Counted from the stretch's first letter, positions 9,595 through 18,800 are shown. The stretch: DNA of 64,000 nucleotides from CAWINY01 sp963837635 (GCA_963837635.1 CAWINY010000003.1:372001-436000); one strand, 5' to 3'. The notes: a model not told the origin generated them from the letters alone. Program-made: numbers and translations.

Positions 9595-9736
9595 CTTTGA
9601 AAGGGCACGCCTTCAGGCGTGCCGCACAGTTCGCCCGAGAACCCGGCTTTAGCCGCCGAGGGCCACTACCTCAGGGCCTATAGGCCGGGTAGTGTTGGCC
9701 CATTCGGCGCGGCTGAAGCCGCGCCCTTTCAAGGAC
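9595..9736. repeat. GGGCACGCCTTCAGGCGTGCC-type inverted repeat
   Basis: The outer arms are CTTTGAAAGGGCACGCC and GGCGCGGCTGAAGCCGCGCCCTTTCAA, broken here as GGCGCGGCTGAAGCC and GCGCCCTTTCAA. Inside are further small dyads (AGGCCTATAGGCC). Copies occur at 55309-55446 and, as a half copy, at 21930-21955. The dusB stop codon is formed by the TTGAAAGG end of the right arm. Confidence 0.75.
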
Positions 9737-10838
9737 GGCATACCTTTTCTCCGCCCTCTACGGGGGAAAGGTTTTCCGCGAAGAACCCATTCACGGCATC
9801 GAGAATCGCCCCCGGGGTCTTTGACTCATAGACGCTCTTGCGCAGCAGGCTGCCGTTGCGCACGCCATGAGTAAACCACGACGCGAACTGCTTCATTTTG
9901 CCTTCGACTCCCGTCATTTCCTCTTCGATCAGCATCTCGAAGTAGGTGCGGATCATGTCGTAACGATCGGCTTCGGTTGGCTCGTCGTATGCCCCAGTTG
10001 CGGTGTATTGTGCGATCTGACGGAATATCCAGGGGTTCGAGGCCGCCATGCGGCCGATCATCACGGCGTCGCAGCCGGTCTGCGCCACCATGGCGCAGGC
10101 ATCCTCGGGCGAACGGATGTCGCCATTGCCGATCACGGGGATGCTGACCGCCTGCTTGAGGCGGGCAATCCATTGCCAATCGGCGGTGCCGCCATAGCCC
10201 TGCTCGCGGGTGCGGGCGTGCAGCGCTACTGCCTGCAAGCCGGCCTCCTGCGCCATGCGGGCGATCTCCAAACAGACCACCTCGCGCTCGCTCCAGCCGA
10301 TGCGAAATTTCACCGTGAAGGGAATGCTCACCGCCGCCCGAACCGCGTCGAAGATACGCCCGATCAGCGGCAGATCACGCAAGAGGCCGGAGCCGCCGTT
10401 GCACTTGGTAACACGCTTCGAGGGGCACCCCAGGTTCAGATCGACCAGATCGAAACCGAGCTGCTCGATGGTGCGCGCCGCGTCGGCCAGGGTCTCCGTA
10501 TTGCTGCCGAACAGTTGCGCGCTGATGGGATGCTCGTCGTCGTAGAAATGCAGATAGCGCTGCGCCTTCTGTCCCTTGGCGCGCGCCAAGCCGTCAGCCG
10601 AGGTGAACTCGGTCATGATCAGGCCGCATCCGCCCAGATTGCGGATGAAGCGGCGGAAAACGGTGTCGGTGACGCCGGCCATGGGGGCCAGCACGGTAGC
10701 GGGGGCAATTTCCACCGGGCTGATGCGGAACGACGCCGCTACCCGCGTTTGCGGCAGGGCGGCGTTCTCCTGCCCAACAAGCGCTTCGCGCTCGTTGGGG
10801 ACCCAGTCGGCAGCGGGGTTTTCCCAGTACTTCCGCAC
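9729..10838 (-). CDS. dusB: tRNA-dihydrouridine synthase (DusB-like)
   Basis: This FMN enzyme reduces uridines in the D-loop of tRNA. The TIM-barrel opens with VLAPMAGVTDTVFRRF. The catalytic loop DLNLGCPSKRVTKCNGGSGLL contains the active cysteine (shown as two parts: DLNLGCPSKRV and TKCNGGSGLL). FTVKFRIGW and VIGNGDI-SPEDA are conserved flavin/tRNA-binding segments. Length is 369 residues, with a slightly long N-terminus; an internal start is possible. The last codons and TGA stop lie in the repeat arm, suggesting that the repeat's arrival reshaped the C-terminus. Paralogue choice (DusA/B/C) is by overall pattern. Confidence 0.88.
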   Translation of the reverse strand: MRKYWENPAADWVPNEREALVGQENAALPQTRVAASFRISPVEIAPATVLAPMAGVTDTVFRRFIRNLGGCGLIMTEFTSADGLARAKGQKAQRYLHFYDDEHPISAQLFGSNTETLADAARTIEQLGFDLVDLNLGCPSKRVTKCNGGSGLLRDLPLIGRIFDAVRAAVSIPFTVKFRIGWSEREVVCLEIARMAQEAGLQAVALHARTREQGYGGTADWQWIARLKQAVSIPVIGNGDIRSPEDACAMVAQTGCDAVMIGRMAASNPWIFRQIAQYTATGAYDEPTEADRYDMIRTYFEMLIEEEMTGVEGKMKQFASWFTHGVRNGSLLRKSVYESKTPGAILDAVNGFFAENLSPVEGGEKVCRP

Positions 10839-10937
10839 AGCAGGTATTCTAAAGTCGCGCTTGAACGGCGGAAAACGTCCGTCGGAGATTCACATCCTGA
10901 ACCCCCGAGACCCTCCGCAGTGCGCTGCGGGACGGAG

Positions 10938-11156
10938 TTACTTCGCAGCGGGCTGGACCTTCGCGTACTTGCGGCGGAAGCGTTCGATGCGGCCCGCGGT
11001 ATCCATGAGCTTCTGCTTGCCGGTGAAGAACGGGTGGCAGGCAGAGCAGATTTCCACGTTGATGTCGCCTTTATGGGTGGAGCGGGTCGTGAACGTATTG
11101 CCACAGGCGCACTTTACCCGGGTCTCGTTGTACGCCGGATGAATCGCAGTCTTCAT
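10938..11156 (-). CDS. rpmE: 50S ribosomal protein L31, zinc-binding type
   Basis: The 72-residue protein starts MKTAIHPAYNETRVKCACGN, the L31 signature. Cysteines at 16, 18, 37 and 40 form the zinc site, marking the C+ form rather than the zinc-independent paralogue. It is a component of the large ribosomal subunit, near the central protuberance. It stands alone between dusB and a SirB1-like gene, all on the minus strand. Confidence 0.95.
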   Translation of the reverse strand: MKTAIHPAYNETRVKCACGNTFTTRSTHKGDINVEICSACHPFFTGKQKLMDTAGRIERFRRKYAKVQPAAK

Positions 11157-11244
11157 GAGGAGCCTTGTAAATCCTTTCGCGCTAAAGATTTATTGTACCG
11201 AAAGGGTGCAGTTTCGGGCAATATGAGGCGGCAGCAATTCGATT

Positions 11245-12084
11245 TCAGTTCAGCGAGGCGAGCTTGCGTCGCAGGGCCAGCGCGGTGGCCCGGATTTCGT
11301 CGGCGTCGGAGGCCTCCGGCGACATCTTCAAATAGAGTTCCAGATCGTCAAGGGCCCCGCGCAGTTGGCCCAGGTTGTAGCGCAACACCGCGCGATGCTT
11401 GACGTCCTCGGGCGAGCGCGGATAGATCACCAGCACCAGATCCACGATCGGTAGCGCCTTGCGGAAGTTGCGCGCGCCCAGGTAGATGGTTTTCAGATTG
11501 TTGAGCACACGGGTCAGGATCTGGCGGCGGGTGACCGGCATGAGGAACTCGGTTTGCAGCCTGATCTGGCCGGAATAGATCTCATCCAGGCGGCGCTGGC
11601 AATCGGCCGGGCTTAGAACCGATCCGCGCTCGAAGGCATCGATCAGCATCTCGCGGCCTTCCGGATCGTAGTGCTTGAGCAGGAAATGGCCCGGCATTCC
11701 CACGCCGAACAGCGGCAGCCCGCTGCGCCGCCCGACTTCCATGTAAATCAGCGCCAGCGTGATAGGAATGCCGAGTTTGCGGTCGAGCACGTCGTTCAAG
11801 AACGAATTGCGCGGATCGTAGTAGTCGTCGCGATTGCCCCGAAAGCCTTCTTCGTCGAAGAGCACCGAATTCAGGGCCGCGATGGTTTCCGCCGCGTCGC
11901 CCAGATCAGGCACGCGGGCGCGCACCCGCCGGGCGAGCGAATCGATGCGCGAGAGGTAGCGGTTGATGTCGAGGTCGGGATATTCGGTGCGGGCGATGGT
12001 CAGCGCCGCCCGGGCCAGATCGATGCGCTCGTCGTCGCGGCTCACCAACGCGGCAAAGTCGTTCCTGACATCCACACACGTCAT
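11245..12084 (-). CDS. SirB1-family transglutaminase-like/TPR protein
   Basis: The 279-residue protein matches the SirB1 family: an N-terminal transglutaminase-like domain (DYYDPRNSFLNDVLDRKLGIPITLALIYMEV, broken as DYYDPRNSFLNDVLDRKLG and IPITLALIYMEV; then GVGMPGHFLL) followed by TPR-like helices (AVLRYNLGQLRGALDDLELYL). Biochemical function is not established. No membrane segment or signal peptide is present. The start has weak ribosome-site support. It is the promoter-distal neighbour of proline dehydrogenase. Confidence 0.8.
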   Translation of the reverse strand: MTCVDVRNDFAALVSRDDERIDLARAALTIARTEYPDLDINRYLSRIDSLARRVRARVPDLGDAAETIAALNSVLFDEEGFRGNRDDYYDPRNSFLNDVLDRKLGIPITLALIYMEVGRRSGLPLFGVGMPGHFLLKHYDPEGREMLIDAFERGSVLSPADCQRRLDEIYSGQIRLQTEFLMPVTRRQILTRVLNNLKTIYLGARNFRKALPIVDLVLVIYPRSPEDVKHRAVLRYNLGQLRGALDDLELYLKMSPEASDADEIRATALALRRKLASLN

Positions 12085-12130
12085 AGAAAGACATTAGCAA
12101 AATATTCGCCCTCCGGAGCAGAACGACTTA

Positions 12131-12252
12131 CCTCGGATTTGCACTGATTGAGAACGGATTTTCGCAGATCGAAACAAGAAGACCAAAAGAAGTCAGAACA
12201 AAATCCGTGCTGATCCGTGCTCTTTCCGCGCAAATTCGCGGTAAGCAGTTGC
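12131..12252. repeat. CGGATTNNCACGGAT-type inverted repeat
   Basis: The right part reads AATCCGTGCTGATCCGTG then AATTCGCGGTAAGCAGTTG; the left part carries the complementary CGGATTTGCACTGATT and AACGGATTTTC words. It is the same family as 14224-14400 and 33802-33906 (TGCTTACCGCGGAT ends). Confidence 0.65.
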
Positions 12253-12259
12253 CAACGTA

Positions 12260-13171
12260 TTATCCGCGGAAAAAGTTCCTGGCCAGAAACAGCAGATTGG
12301 CCGGGCGCTCGGCCAAGCGGCGCATGAAATAGGGATACCACTCCGATCCAAACGGGACATAGACGCGCATGCGCCAGCCCTCGCGCACCAGCTTCTGCTG
12401 CAGGTCGCGCCGGATGCCGTGCAGCATCTGGAATTCGAAGGCGTCGCGGGAAATGCCCTCCTGGCCGGCGAAGCGGATTGTCTCTTCGATCATGCGCTCG
12501 TCGTGCGTGGCGATGCCGTGGTACAAACCGCTTTTGAGCAGGACCTTCATCAGGCGGACAAAGTTGGCATCGACTTCGGACTTCTTCGGGAAAGCGACCG
12601 CCGGCGGCTCCTTGTAGGCGCCCTTGCACAGGCGAATGCGAACGCGTTCCGAGCAGAGTCCTAGCACATCAGCCTCGCTGCGCTTCAGATAGGCCTGGAT
12701 CACCGTGCCCACGGCTTGATTCGAGGAATGTAGCTCGCGCACCAAATCGATCGTCCGCTGCGTGTACTCGGAGCTTTCCATGTCGATGCGTACAAAATTG
12801 CCGATCTGTGCGGCGTGGCGGACCAGGCTGTAAACCAGCTCGCGGCACAGCGCCGCATCCACGTCCAAGCCCATGTGAGTGAGTTTCAGGCTGATGTTTG
12901 CCGCGAGCCGGTTCGCCTGAATGGCATCCAGAATCTCGTGATAGGACTTTGCGCTCGCTGCCGCCTTGGAAACATTGGTGACGTTCTCTCCCAGGTAATC
13001 GATGGTGGCGGACATGCCAAGCTCGTTGATGGCGCGGACGGCTGCCACCGCATCCGCCAACTGCAGGCCTGCGACGAAGCGGCGGGAGACGCGCAGTCCG
13101 ACGGGCGAGCGCTCGGCGATGCTGCGCATCGATGTACTTTGCGACAGTCCGATCAGAAGCTGTCTTAGCAC
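12260..13171 (-). CDS. Proline dehydrogenase (monofunctional PRODH)
   Basis: This FAD enzyme oxidises proline to pyrroline-5-carboxylate, passing electrons to the membrane quinone pool. Length (303 residues) fits the monofunctional bacterial form rather than bifunctional PutA. Supporting blocks are DYLGENV near the N-terminus, VRIDMESSEYTQRTIDL, RIRLCKGAYKEP, and the C-terminal substrate-binding motif VYVPFGSEWYPYFMRRLAERP (written as VYVPFGSEWYPYF and MRRLAERP) with the paired arginines. No P5C dehydrogenase is adjacent. Confidence 0.92.
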   Translation of the reverse strand: MLRQLLIGLSQSTSMRSIAERSPVGLRVSRRFVAGLQLADAVAAVRAINELGMSATIDYLGENVTNVSKAAASAKSYHEILDAIQANRLAANISLKLTHMGLDVDAALCRELVYSLVRHAAQIGNFVRIDMESSEYTQRTIDLVRELHSSNQAVGTVIQAYLKRSEADVLGLCSERVRIRLCKGAYKEPPAVAFPKKSEVDANFVRLMKVLLKSGLYHGIATHDERMIEETIRFAGQEGISRDAFEFQMLHGIRRDLQQKLVREGWRMRVYVPFGSEWYPYFMRRLAERPANLLFLARNFFRG

Positions 13172-13227
13172 CGGCTTCCCTCAGAAGCACGAAAGAGAAT
13201 CAGCGTAAATCAGCGGCAAAGGGGGTG

Positions 13228-14160
13228 CTATCTTCCGTGCTCTTCCAGGAATTTCTCGACTTCGATCGCCGCCATGCAGCCGGTGCCTGCCGCGGAGATT
13301 GCCTGCCGATAGCGGCGGTCCTGCACGTCGCCGCAGGCAAAGACGCCGGGAACGCCGGTGAAAACGTAATCGCGGGTCTTGAGGTAGCCGTCGGCATCCA
13401 TGTCGAGCTGTCCGCTGAACGCCTTGGTATTCGGGATGTGGCCGATGCCCAGGAACATGGCGTTGGTCGGAAACAGGTGCGTGTGGCCGGTTTTCACGTT
13501 GCGCAGGGTCAGTCCCGTGACCTCTTTCTTATCGACGTCGTGCACCTCGTCCACCACGGTGTTGGGGATGAACTGGATCTTCTCGTGTTTCCGGGCGCGA
13601 TCGATCATGATCTTCGAGGCGCGAAATATCTCAGTGCGATGGATGATCGTGACCTTGCTGGCGAAGCGCGTGAGGAACAGCGCCTCTTCCATGGCCGAGT
13701 CGCCCCCGCCGATCACCGCGATCTCCTTGCCCGAGAAAAAGAAGCCGTCGCAGGTGGCGCAGGAGGAAACGCCATGTCCGATCAGAGCCTGCTCGCTGGG
13801 TATCCCGAGCCACCGCGCCGAAGCGCCGCTGGCGATAATCAGCGTGCGGGTTTGAATCTCATCGCTGCCGAGCTTCAGCACGAAGGGACGCTGGCTCAGT
13901 TCGGCGTGGCTCACCACCCCTGTCTTGAATTCCGCGCCGAAACGCGCCGCCTGCACGCGCATGTTCGCGATCAGCTCCGGCCCCTGCACGCCGTCGGGGA
14001 AACCGGGAAAGTTCTCGACCATGGTGGTAATCGAAAGCTGGCCGCCGGGCTCATGGCCCTCTAGCACCAGCGGCTTGAGGTTGGCGCGGGCGGCATAAAT
14101 GGCCGCCGTGAGTCCGGCGCAGCCGGAGCCAATGATAACGGTATCGCGATTGTCTGCCAT
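13228..14160 (-). CDS. trxB: Thioredoxin reductase
   Basis: This NADPH-dependent flavoenzyme reduces thioredoxin in the cytoplasm. The 310-residue length is normal. It has the FAD-binding VIIGSGCAGLTAAIYAARA, the redox pair Cys134/Cys137 in SSCATCDGFFF, the NADPH-binding GGGDSAMEEA, and the FAD-tail motif VFACGDVQDRRYRQA. No thioredoxin gene is in the window. Confidence 0.95.
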   Translation of the reverse strand: MADNRDTVIIGSGCAGLTAAIYAARANLKPLVLEGHEPGGQLSITTMVENFPGFPDGVQGPELIANMRVQAARFGAEFKTGVVSHAELSQRPFVLKLGSDEIQTRTLIIASGASARWLGIPSEQALIGHGVSSCATCDGFFFSGKEIAVIGGGDSAMEEALFLTRFASKVTIIHRTEIFRASKIMIDRARKHEKIQFIPNTVVDEVHDVDKKEVTGLTLRNVKTGHTHLFPTNAMFLGIGHIPNTKAFSGQLDMDADGYLKTRDYVFTGVPGVFACGDVQDRRYRQAISAAGTGCMAAIEVEKFLEEHGR

Positions 14161-14163
14161 GTT

Positions 14164-14400
14164 CAGTCGTCGGTCGTTAGTTGTTAGTCGTTAGCTTGCG
14201 ATTCCGCGGAGCCAGACAACTGCTTACCGCGGATCTTCACAGATCAAAACGGATTGCACGGATTCTCGTTCAAGACCTGCGTTCGGAAACACAATGCTTG
14301 TTAACCATGCGTACAAGAAAGATGATCTTAGAGGATTTGTCTCGTAAGAACCAATCCGTCGAATCCGTATCCATCCGTGAAATCCGCGGTAAGCAGTTAC
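14164..14400. repeat. Compound repeats between trxB and an exported-protein gene
   Basis: The segment 14164-14195 has CGTTAGT words (7-bp period). An inverted pair follows: TGCTTACCGCGGATCTTCACAG and AACGGATTGCACGGATT near 14222-14265, mirrored by AATCCGTCGAATCCGTATCC and GAAATCCGCGGTAAGCA near 14350-14397. I see no gene here. Confidence 0.65.
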
Positions 14401-15039
14401 TTAGTGATGTCCCGGCAAGCGCGCCAAGTCGGCCGGAACGGTGTCGCGCACATCGAGCGCGGTGCGATAGCTGGCAAGGATATCGGAAGCGGTGCGAAAG
14501 AGCGTTTCATAACCGCTCTGGTCCGCGCCGGGACAGCGCGCCAGTACCACCGAGGAAGCCCCGAATCGCTCCAACCGAATCCGCCCGGCGGGAGCATTGG
14601 ACGCCAGCGCCTTTGCCGCTTCGCCGGCCGGCAAGGCGTCGTGGATCATCAACTGCAGCAAGTCATCCTTCTTGCTATTGCGCGCCTGAAAGACCAGCGT
14701 CTCGTCGATCTGCCCGGAATCCGAACTGAAGGAATACTGCACACTCAGGTACGGCCCCTCGCCGGCAAACTCGTGCCGAATTCGTACCCAGGAGGCCAGC
14801 GGGCCGTCCGGCAGCAGCGAGCGTCCGCGGTCCACCTCAAAGTCGGCGCTGAAGCCGGGCTTGACCGGCACGCGCTGAAGGGCACTGGCGATCTGTGTCT
14901 GCTCCGCTGCCGAGGGTGAGCACACGTTTAGAATATTGATTTGGACCTTGGGCGCGCTCTTCTGCGGCCCATCCGCGCAAACCCCCATGCCGGACAGCAG
15001 GCAAAGCAAAGCCAAGCTCAGTTTCGCGTGAACACCCAC
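14401..15039 (-). CDS. Exported protein of unknown function
   Basis: I do not recognise the family. The GTG at 15039 gives 212 residues starting with a clear signal peptide (AKLSLALLCLLSGMGVCADG), so the mature protein is likely periplasmic or, given the cysteine near the cleavage region, possibly lipid-attached. The body is mixed alpha/beta with FEVDRGRSLLPDGP and SVQYSFSSDSGQIDETLVFQ. The frame is open further upstream to 15132, but the extra 31 residues would bury the signal peptide. Confidence 0.6.
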   Translation of the reverse strand: MGVHAKLSLALLCLLSGMGVCADGPQKSAPKVQINILNVCSPSAAEQTQIASALQRVPVKPGFSADFEVDRGRSLLPDGPLASWVRIRHEFAGEGPYLSVQYSFSSDSGQIDETLVFQARNSKKDDLLQLMIHDALPAGEAAKALASNAPAGRIRLERFGASSVVLARCPGADQSGYETLFRTASDILASYRTALDVRDTVPADLARLPGHH

Positions 15040-15141
15040 GCGCGGGATTCTACAGGGCGATGCGGCAAAAGTCAGCGGCAAGTTTCGCGCCCCGGGATTC
15101 GCGCTACAATTTCCGGTACTAGTAAGCCGCAAAAACCCACC

Positions 15142-15234
15142 ATGGGAGACACGGAGTCACGGAGAAGAATTAATTGTCATCGTGAGCGAAGCGAAGGACC
15201 TGCTTTCCTCCGTGTCTCCGTGCCTCCGTGGTAG
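15142..15234. repeat. CACGGAG-word inverted repeat
   Basis: GGAGACACGGAGTCACGGAG (15143-15162) is mirrored by CTCCGTGTCTCCGTGCCTCC (15209-15228). The loop holds part of the GTGAGCGAAGCGAAGGA repeat. The family recurs at 22817-23070. Confidence 0.7.
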
Positions 15235-15275
15235 GTTTGCGAGGATTTCCCGAGCAAAAAACGTCTGGATACGGC

Positions 15276-16532
15276 ATGCATACTGAGGCCACCGAGATCG
15301 CCCGCATTGCGCTGGAAACGCTGCGCGGGAACAAGCTGCGGAGCGGCTTGACCATCCTGGGCATCGTGATCGGGGTGGCGGTGGTGATCGGCATTTCATC
15401 TGTGGTCCGCGGGCTCAACCAGAACGTGACCGGCATCATCAGCCAGTTCGGAACCGACATTGTCTTCGCCTACCACCAGGAGTTGTTCCACTTTGGCCGG
15501 CCTTCGGAGGAGATGCGCACGCGCAAGGAGCTGACCTTCGAAGACGCCCAAGCGATGAAGTCCCTGCCGCATGCCAAAGCGGTCACGGCGGGCGTGCGCT
15601 ATTGGCGCCCGGAACTCGGGGTGGGGACGTTCACCATCAAGTACCAGGGCCGCAGGGCCAAGAACACCATCCTGGAAGGCGACACCCCCACGGTGAAAGA
15701 TGTGTTCGACCTGAAGTTGACCGCGGGGCGCTGGTTCACCGACTTTGACGAGGCGCATCATTCGCCGGTGGTAGTCCTCGGTCCCGAGACGGCCGACGCG
15801 CTGTTCCCGACGGAAGACCCGATCGGCAAAGAGATCACGGTGGAAGGCGCCGACATGGTGGTGATCGGGGTCTTCGAGCCGGCGAAAACCGTCCTGAGCG
15901 GCGGCAAGAACCCGGAAGACAACCGGGTCTTCATGCCGCTGAGCACCTTTCGCAAGATGCACCCCGAGCAGAAGGCCCACTTCATCAGCGTGAAGGCCAC
16001 CTCGCACGAAGACATGCCCCAACTGATGGACGAGATGCGCGAATTGCTTCGCCGCCGCCGCCACGTGCCGCCGGATAAGCCGGACAACTTCGCCCTCTTC
16101 ACCCAGGATTCAATGTCCGAGGTGTGGAACCAGATCTCCGGTGCGGTCTTCATCTTTATGTTCGCCGTTTCCAGCGTGGCCCTGATGGTGGCGGGGGTAG
16201 GCGTAATGAATGTCATGTTGGTTTCGGTGACCGAGCGCACCCGCGAGATTGGCGTACGCAAGGCGATCGGCGCACGCAAGCGGGATGTGCTGCTGCAGTT
16301 CACGCTGGAAGCGGTGGCACTCGCCTTAGTCGGCGGCTTGCTGGGGATTGGCGCCGGTGCGATCCTGACCTACACGGTTCGCCTGTTGTGGCCCTCGCTG
16401 CCGGCAAGCATGTCTGTGTTCTGGACGGTGACCGCTTTCTGCGCCTCCGGCGCGATCGGGCTCATCTTCGGCATCTACCCCGCATGGAAGGCCGCCAACC
16501 TTGATCCCATCGAAGCCCTGCGCTACGAATAG
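15276..16532 (+). CDS. MacB/FtsX-family ABC transporter permease
   Basis: The architecture is one N-terminal transmembrane segment (GLTILGIVIGVAVVIGISSV), a large periplasmic MacB-type core domain (about 50-270), then three C-terminal transmembrane segments (FMFAVSSVALMVAGVGVMNV; ALALVGGLLGIGAGAILTY; AFCASGAIGLIFGIYPAWKA). The ending A-NLDPIEALRYE is the standard end of this family. Start ATG 15276 gives 418 residues. No ATPase or membrane-fusion gene is adjacent, so partner subunits must be encoded elsewhere. The substrate is unknown. Confidence 0.88.
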   Translation: MHTEATEIARIALETLRGNKLRSGLTILGIVIGVAVVIGISSVVRGLNQNVTGIISQFGTDIVFAYHQELFHFGRPSEEMRTRKELTFEDAQAMKSLPHAKAVTAGVRYWRPELGVGTFTIKYQGRRAKNTILEGDTPTVKDVFDLKLTAGRWFTDFDEAHHSPVVVLGPETADALFPTEDPIGKEITVEGADMVVIGVFEPAKTVLSGGKNPEDNRVFMPLSTFRKMHPEQKAHFISVKATSHEDMPQLMDEMRELLRRRRHVPPDKPDNFALFTQDSMSEVWNQISGAVFIFMFAVSSVALMVAGVGVMNVMLVSVTERTREIGVRKAIGARKRDVLLQFTLEAVALALVGGLLGIGAGAILTYTVRLLWPSLPASMSVFWTVTAFCASGAIGLIFGIYPAWKAANLDPIEALRYE

Positions 16533-16626
16533 GCGGAAGCCACGCACCTTGCGAGTAAAATCCGTGCAACCGGTGCCCCGGTACCCTGATCCACATGGTT
16601 GTATGCTATCGGCGAGGAGAACCATC

Positions 16627-17490
16627 GTGCATCGAGCCACACTTGGCGACTTCGAACTGACAGTTCTCTCCGACGGGACGTACAAGCTGGATGGCGGCGC
16701 CATGTTCGGCGTCATTCCCAAGCCACTGTGGGAGCGGAAGATCAAGGCCGACCACGCCAACCGCATCACCCTCGGCCTGAATTCGCTGCTGATCCGCGGC
16801 GGCCCGCAAACCGTGCTGGTCGAAACCGGCATCGGGCCGAAGCTGGGGGAAAAGCAGCGCCAGGTCTACGAAAATCAGGCGGCCCTGCTGAGTAGCTTCG
16901 AGCAGGCGGGCGTCTCGCCCGACGAGATCGATATCGTCATCAACACCCACATGCATTTCGACCATTGCGGCTACAACACCTATTACAAAGACGGCAAGGC
17001 GCTGCCCACGTTTCCGCGCGCCAAGTATTACGCGCCCGAGGGCGAGGTGCTGCATGGACGCACGCATAATCCGCGCGACTACGTGAGCTACATGCCAGAC
17101 AATTACGAAGTTCTGATCGCGGAAGGGCGCATGGAACTGCTAACCGGCACGCGCGAGATCGCGCCCGGCATCAGCGTGCAGCCCTACCCGGGCCACACTC
17201 GCACCATGATGGGCGTGACCATCCGCAGCGGCGGCAAGACAGCCTGCTACATCAGCGACCTGATCCCCACCACCCACCATCTCGACCTGATCTGGGGGAT
17301 GGGCTACGACCTGTTCCCGCTGGAGTCGATTGAGAACCGCCGCAAGTTCTATGAGCACGCCATACCTGAAAAGTGGCTCGTGGTCTTCACGCACGACCAC
17401 GAAACGCCGCTGGCTTACGTCGAACCGGGCAAATCCGAGGGAAAGTACGTCGCCCGGCCAGCCAGTGCGCCGGTTGCGGTTATCGCCTGA
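16627..17490 (+). CDS. MBL-fold metallo-hydrolase
   Basis: A metallo-beta-lactamase-fold hydrolase; the metal motif HMHFDHCG (HxHxDH) is present, with a later His in PYPGHTR, an Asp in YISDL and a C-terminal HDHE. GTG 16627 is chosen because AGGAG lies at 16615-16619, 7 bp upstream; this gives 288 residues and drops an unconvincing basic extension. The substrate is not predictable; lactonase and general hydrolase members share this pattern. Confidence 0.85.
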   Translation: MHRATLGDFELTVLSDGTYKLDGGAMFGVIPKPLWERKIKADHANRITLGLNSLLIRGGPQTVLVETGIGPKLGEKQRQVYENQAALLSSFEQAGVSPDEIDIVINTHMHFDHCGYNTYYKDGKALPTFPRAKYYAPEGEVLHGRTHNPRDYVSYMPDNYEVLIAEGRMELLTGTREIAPGISVQPYPGHTRTMMGVTIRSGGKTACYISDLIPTTHHLDLIWGMGYDLFPLESIENRRKFYEHAIPEKWLVVFTHDHETPLAYVEPGKSEGKYVARPASAPVAVIA

Positions 17491-17805
17491 GTAGTGGAAT
17501 GGATATAGCGCCGACGCCCGCCCTAGCGTCGTCGCAGGGACTCGCCCGGCGGGCCATTCAGGCGTTCCGGAACAGCGCGAACGGGAGAGGCCTCGCGAGG
17601 AGGCTCCTGCCGGTTCGACCCGTGTGATTCCGGAAATTCCATCCTCTGCGCAGCAGGCGCTCGGCGCGGCCGAAGCCGCGCCAAGACGTGCCGGGAGGTG
17701 AGCAGCCTGAGTTCGGTCAATCACTTCGGATGAGCACTATCCACAACTGGAACTCCGGGAGTTCAGACGCAGGCCACTCCGTTTGTTCCGTTGTGGTCGT
17801 CCGCC
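17491..17805. other. Intergenic region without a recognisable gene
   Basis: About 315 bp between convergent genes. It contains short GC-rich dyads (CGGCGCGGCCGAAGCCGCGCC and nearby GCCGGCGGGCC-like text, fragments of families seen elsewhere) but no coding pattern I would support. Confidence 0.4.
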
Positions 17806-18516
17806 CTAATCTTCCAGCGCGATGGCGCGCGGGAACAGGATGTTGTTCTCCAGGTGGATGTGCTGGTGCAAGTCCGCCTCGAAACCCTTCAGCGCTTCAT
17901 ACACGGTCCGGTAGCTGATGCAAGCATCGGCGGGCGTATTGTAATCGCTGGTCAGCTTGCGCATTTCGCGCAGCACGCCGCCAGCATTGTCGTGTTCGAA
18001 CATCATCATGCGGATGGGGTTCTGCACCGTGCCGAAACAGGAGTGGGGCGCGGGCGCTCCGCTGCTCGATGTGGCTTCGAACTGGACGAGGTAGGGGAAC
18101 AGGATCTGCTCTTCCTTCATCAGGTGGCTGGTGAGTTCCTCGGCCAGAGCGCTGAAGATATCGCGCAACTGGCGCAGCTCCGGGTGATTCTCGCCGTGCT
18201 TGGCGCAGACCTTGTCCAACAATGCCAAGATGCGCGGTGCCTCGCTGCGCACGAATGCGTGATGAGTGCGGGTGATGTGATCGATCAATTCGCTGAGCGG
18301 CGCCGTCTGCCAGTCACGGCCAGCGCCAGCATTGGAATTTGCTGCCTGCAGGCTGGCCAGCACATCGTCGATCGAAACATGGGCCGCGGAGCAGGCCTCG
18401 TCGAGCGGCTTTTGTCCGCCGCAGCAGTAATCGATGCCGAGTTGCTCGAAGATGCGGGTTGCGGCTGGATTTTCCAGTACAAAGTCACGAACGGTCTTGG
18501 TTACGGTAGCGCTCAT
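17806..18516 (-). CDS. scdA: Iron-sulfur cluster repair di-iron protein (ScdA/YtfE family)
   Basis: These RIC proteins restore Fe-S clusters after nitrosative or oxidative damage. The N-terminal ScdA domain has DYCCGGQKPLDEAC. The hemerythrin-like domain supplies iron ligands, including HITRTHHAF, ENHPELRQL, HLMKEEQILFP, MMFEHDNAG and HQHIHLENNILFPRA. ATG 18516 with GGGAGAAG just upstream (minus strand) is preferred over the ATG at 18561. Length is 236 residues. Confidence 0.9.
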   Translation of the reverse strand: MSATVTKTVRDFVLENPAATRIFEQLGIDYCCGGQKPLDEACSAAHVSIDDVLASLQAANSNAGAGRDWQTAPLSELIDHITRTHHAFVRSEAPRILALLDKVCAKHGENHPELRQLRDIFSALAEELTSHLMKEEQILFPYLVQFEATSSSGAPAPHSCFGTVQNPIRMMMFEHDNAGGVLREMRKLTSDYNTPADACISYRTVYEALKGFEADLHQHIHLENNILFPRAIALED

Positions 18517-18664
18517 AATACTTCTCCCTGCCCCAGGGCTTAATGGCCCGTCGCTATTCATCTTGCGGGATGTAGGATGGCGCGCCGATGACTTATGTCA
18601 CGTCGAGTACAAGTCTTTTTCGAGACGGGAACATATCCTTGTGGATGGCCGCAGCAGCAACGAA

Positions 18665-18748
18665 ACGGGTATCAGGTACCAGGTATCAGAAGATTCGTGG
18701 CGAACACAGTTAACCGCCTAGCCTGTTACCTGCTACCTGGTACCGGGG
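18665..18748. repeat. CAGGTAN heptamer inverted repeat (copy B)
   Basis: GGTATCAGGTACCAGGTATC on the left is mirrored by GCCTGTTACCTGCTACCTGG on the right, about 40 bp apart. It sits just upstream of the hrcA control region. Confidence 0.72.
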
Positions 18749-18771
18749 AATTGAGACCAGTTCCTGCGCAG

Positions 18772-18798
18772 CTAGCAGTCTTACCCCGAGAGTGCCAG
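18772..18798. promoter_or_regulatory. Degenerate CIRCE operator (HrcA binding site)
   Basis: CTAGCAGTC-N9-GAGTGCCAG matches the CIRCE consensus TTAGCACTC-N9-GAGTGCTAA at 7 of 9 positions in each arm with the exact 9-bp spacer. The two arms are 7/9 complementary. It ends 2 bp before a good -35 box and lies upstream of hrcA itself, as expected for autoregulation. Confidence 0.7.
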
Positions 18799-18800
18799 CC

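Noticed and set aside
8253..9600. ISAzo13 target-site duplication
   Set aside because: The bases flanking the terminal repeats (AAC/CC and CG/CCG) do not give an identical direct repeat, so none is claimed.
10915..10930. CCGCAG-TGCG-CTGCGG hairpin as rpmE terminator
   Set aside because: Stem is only 6 bp and no T-run follows on the minus strand, so a terminator call is not justified.
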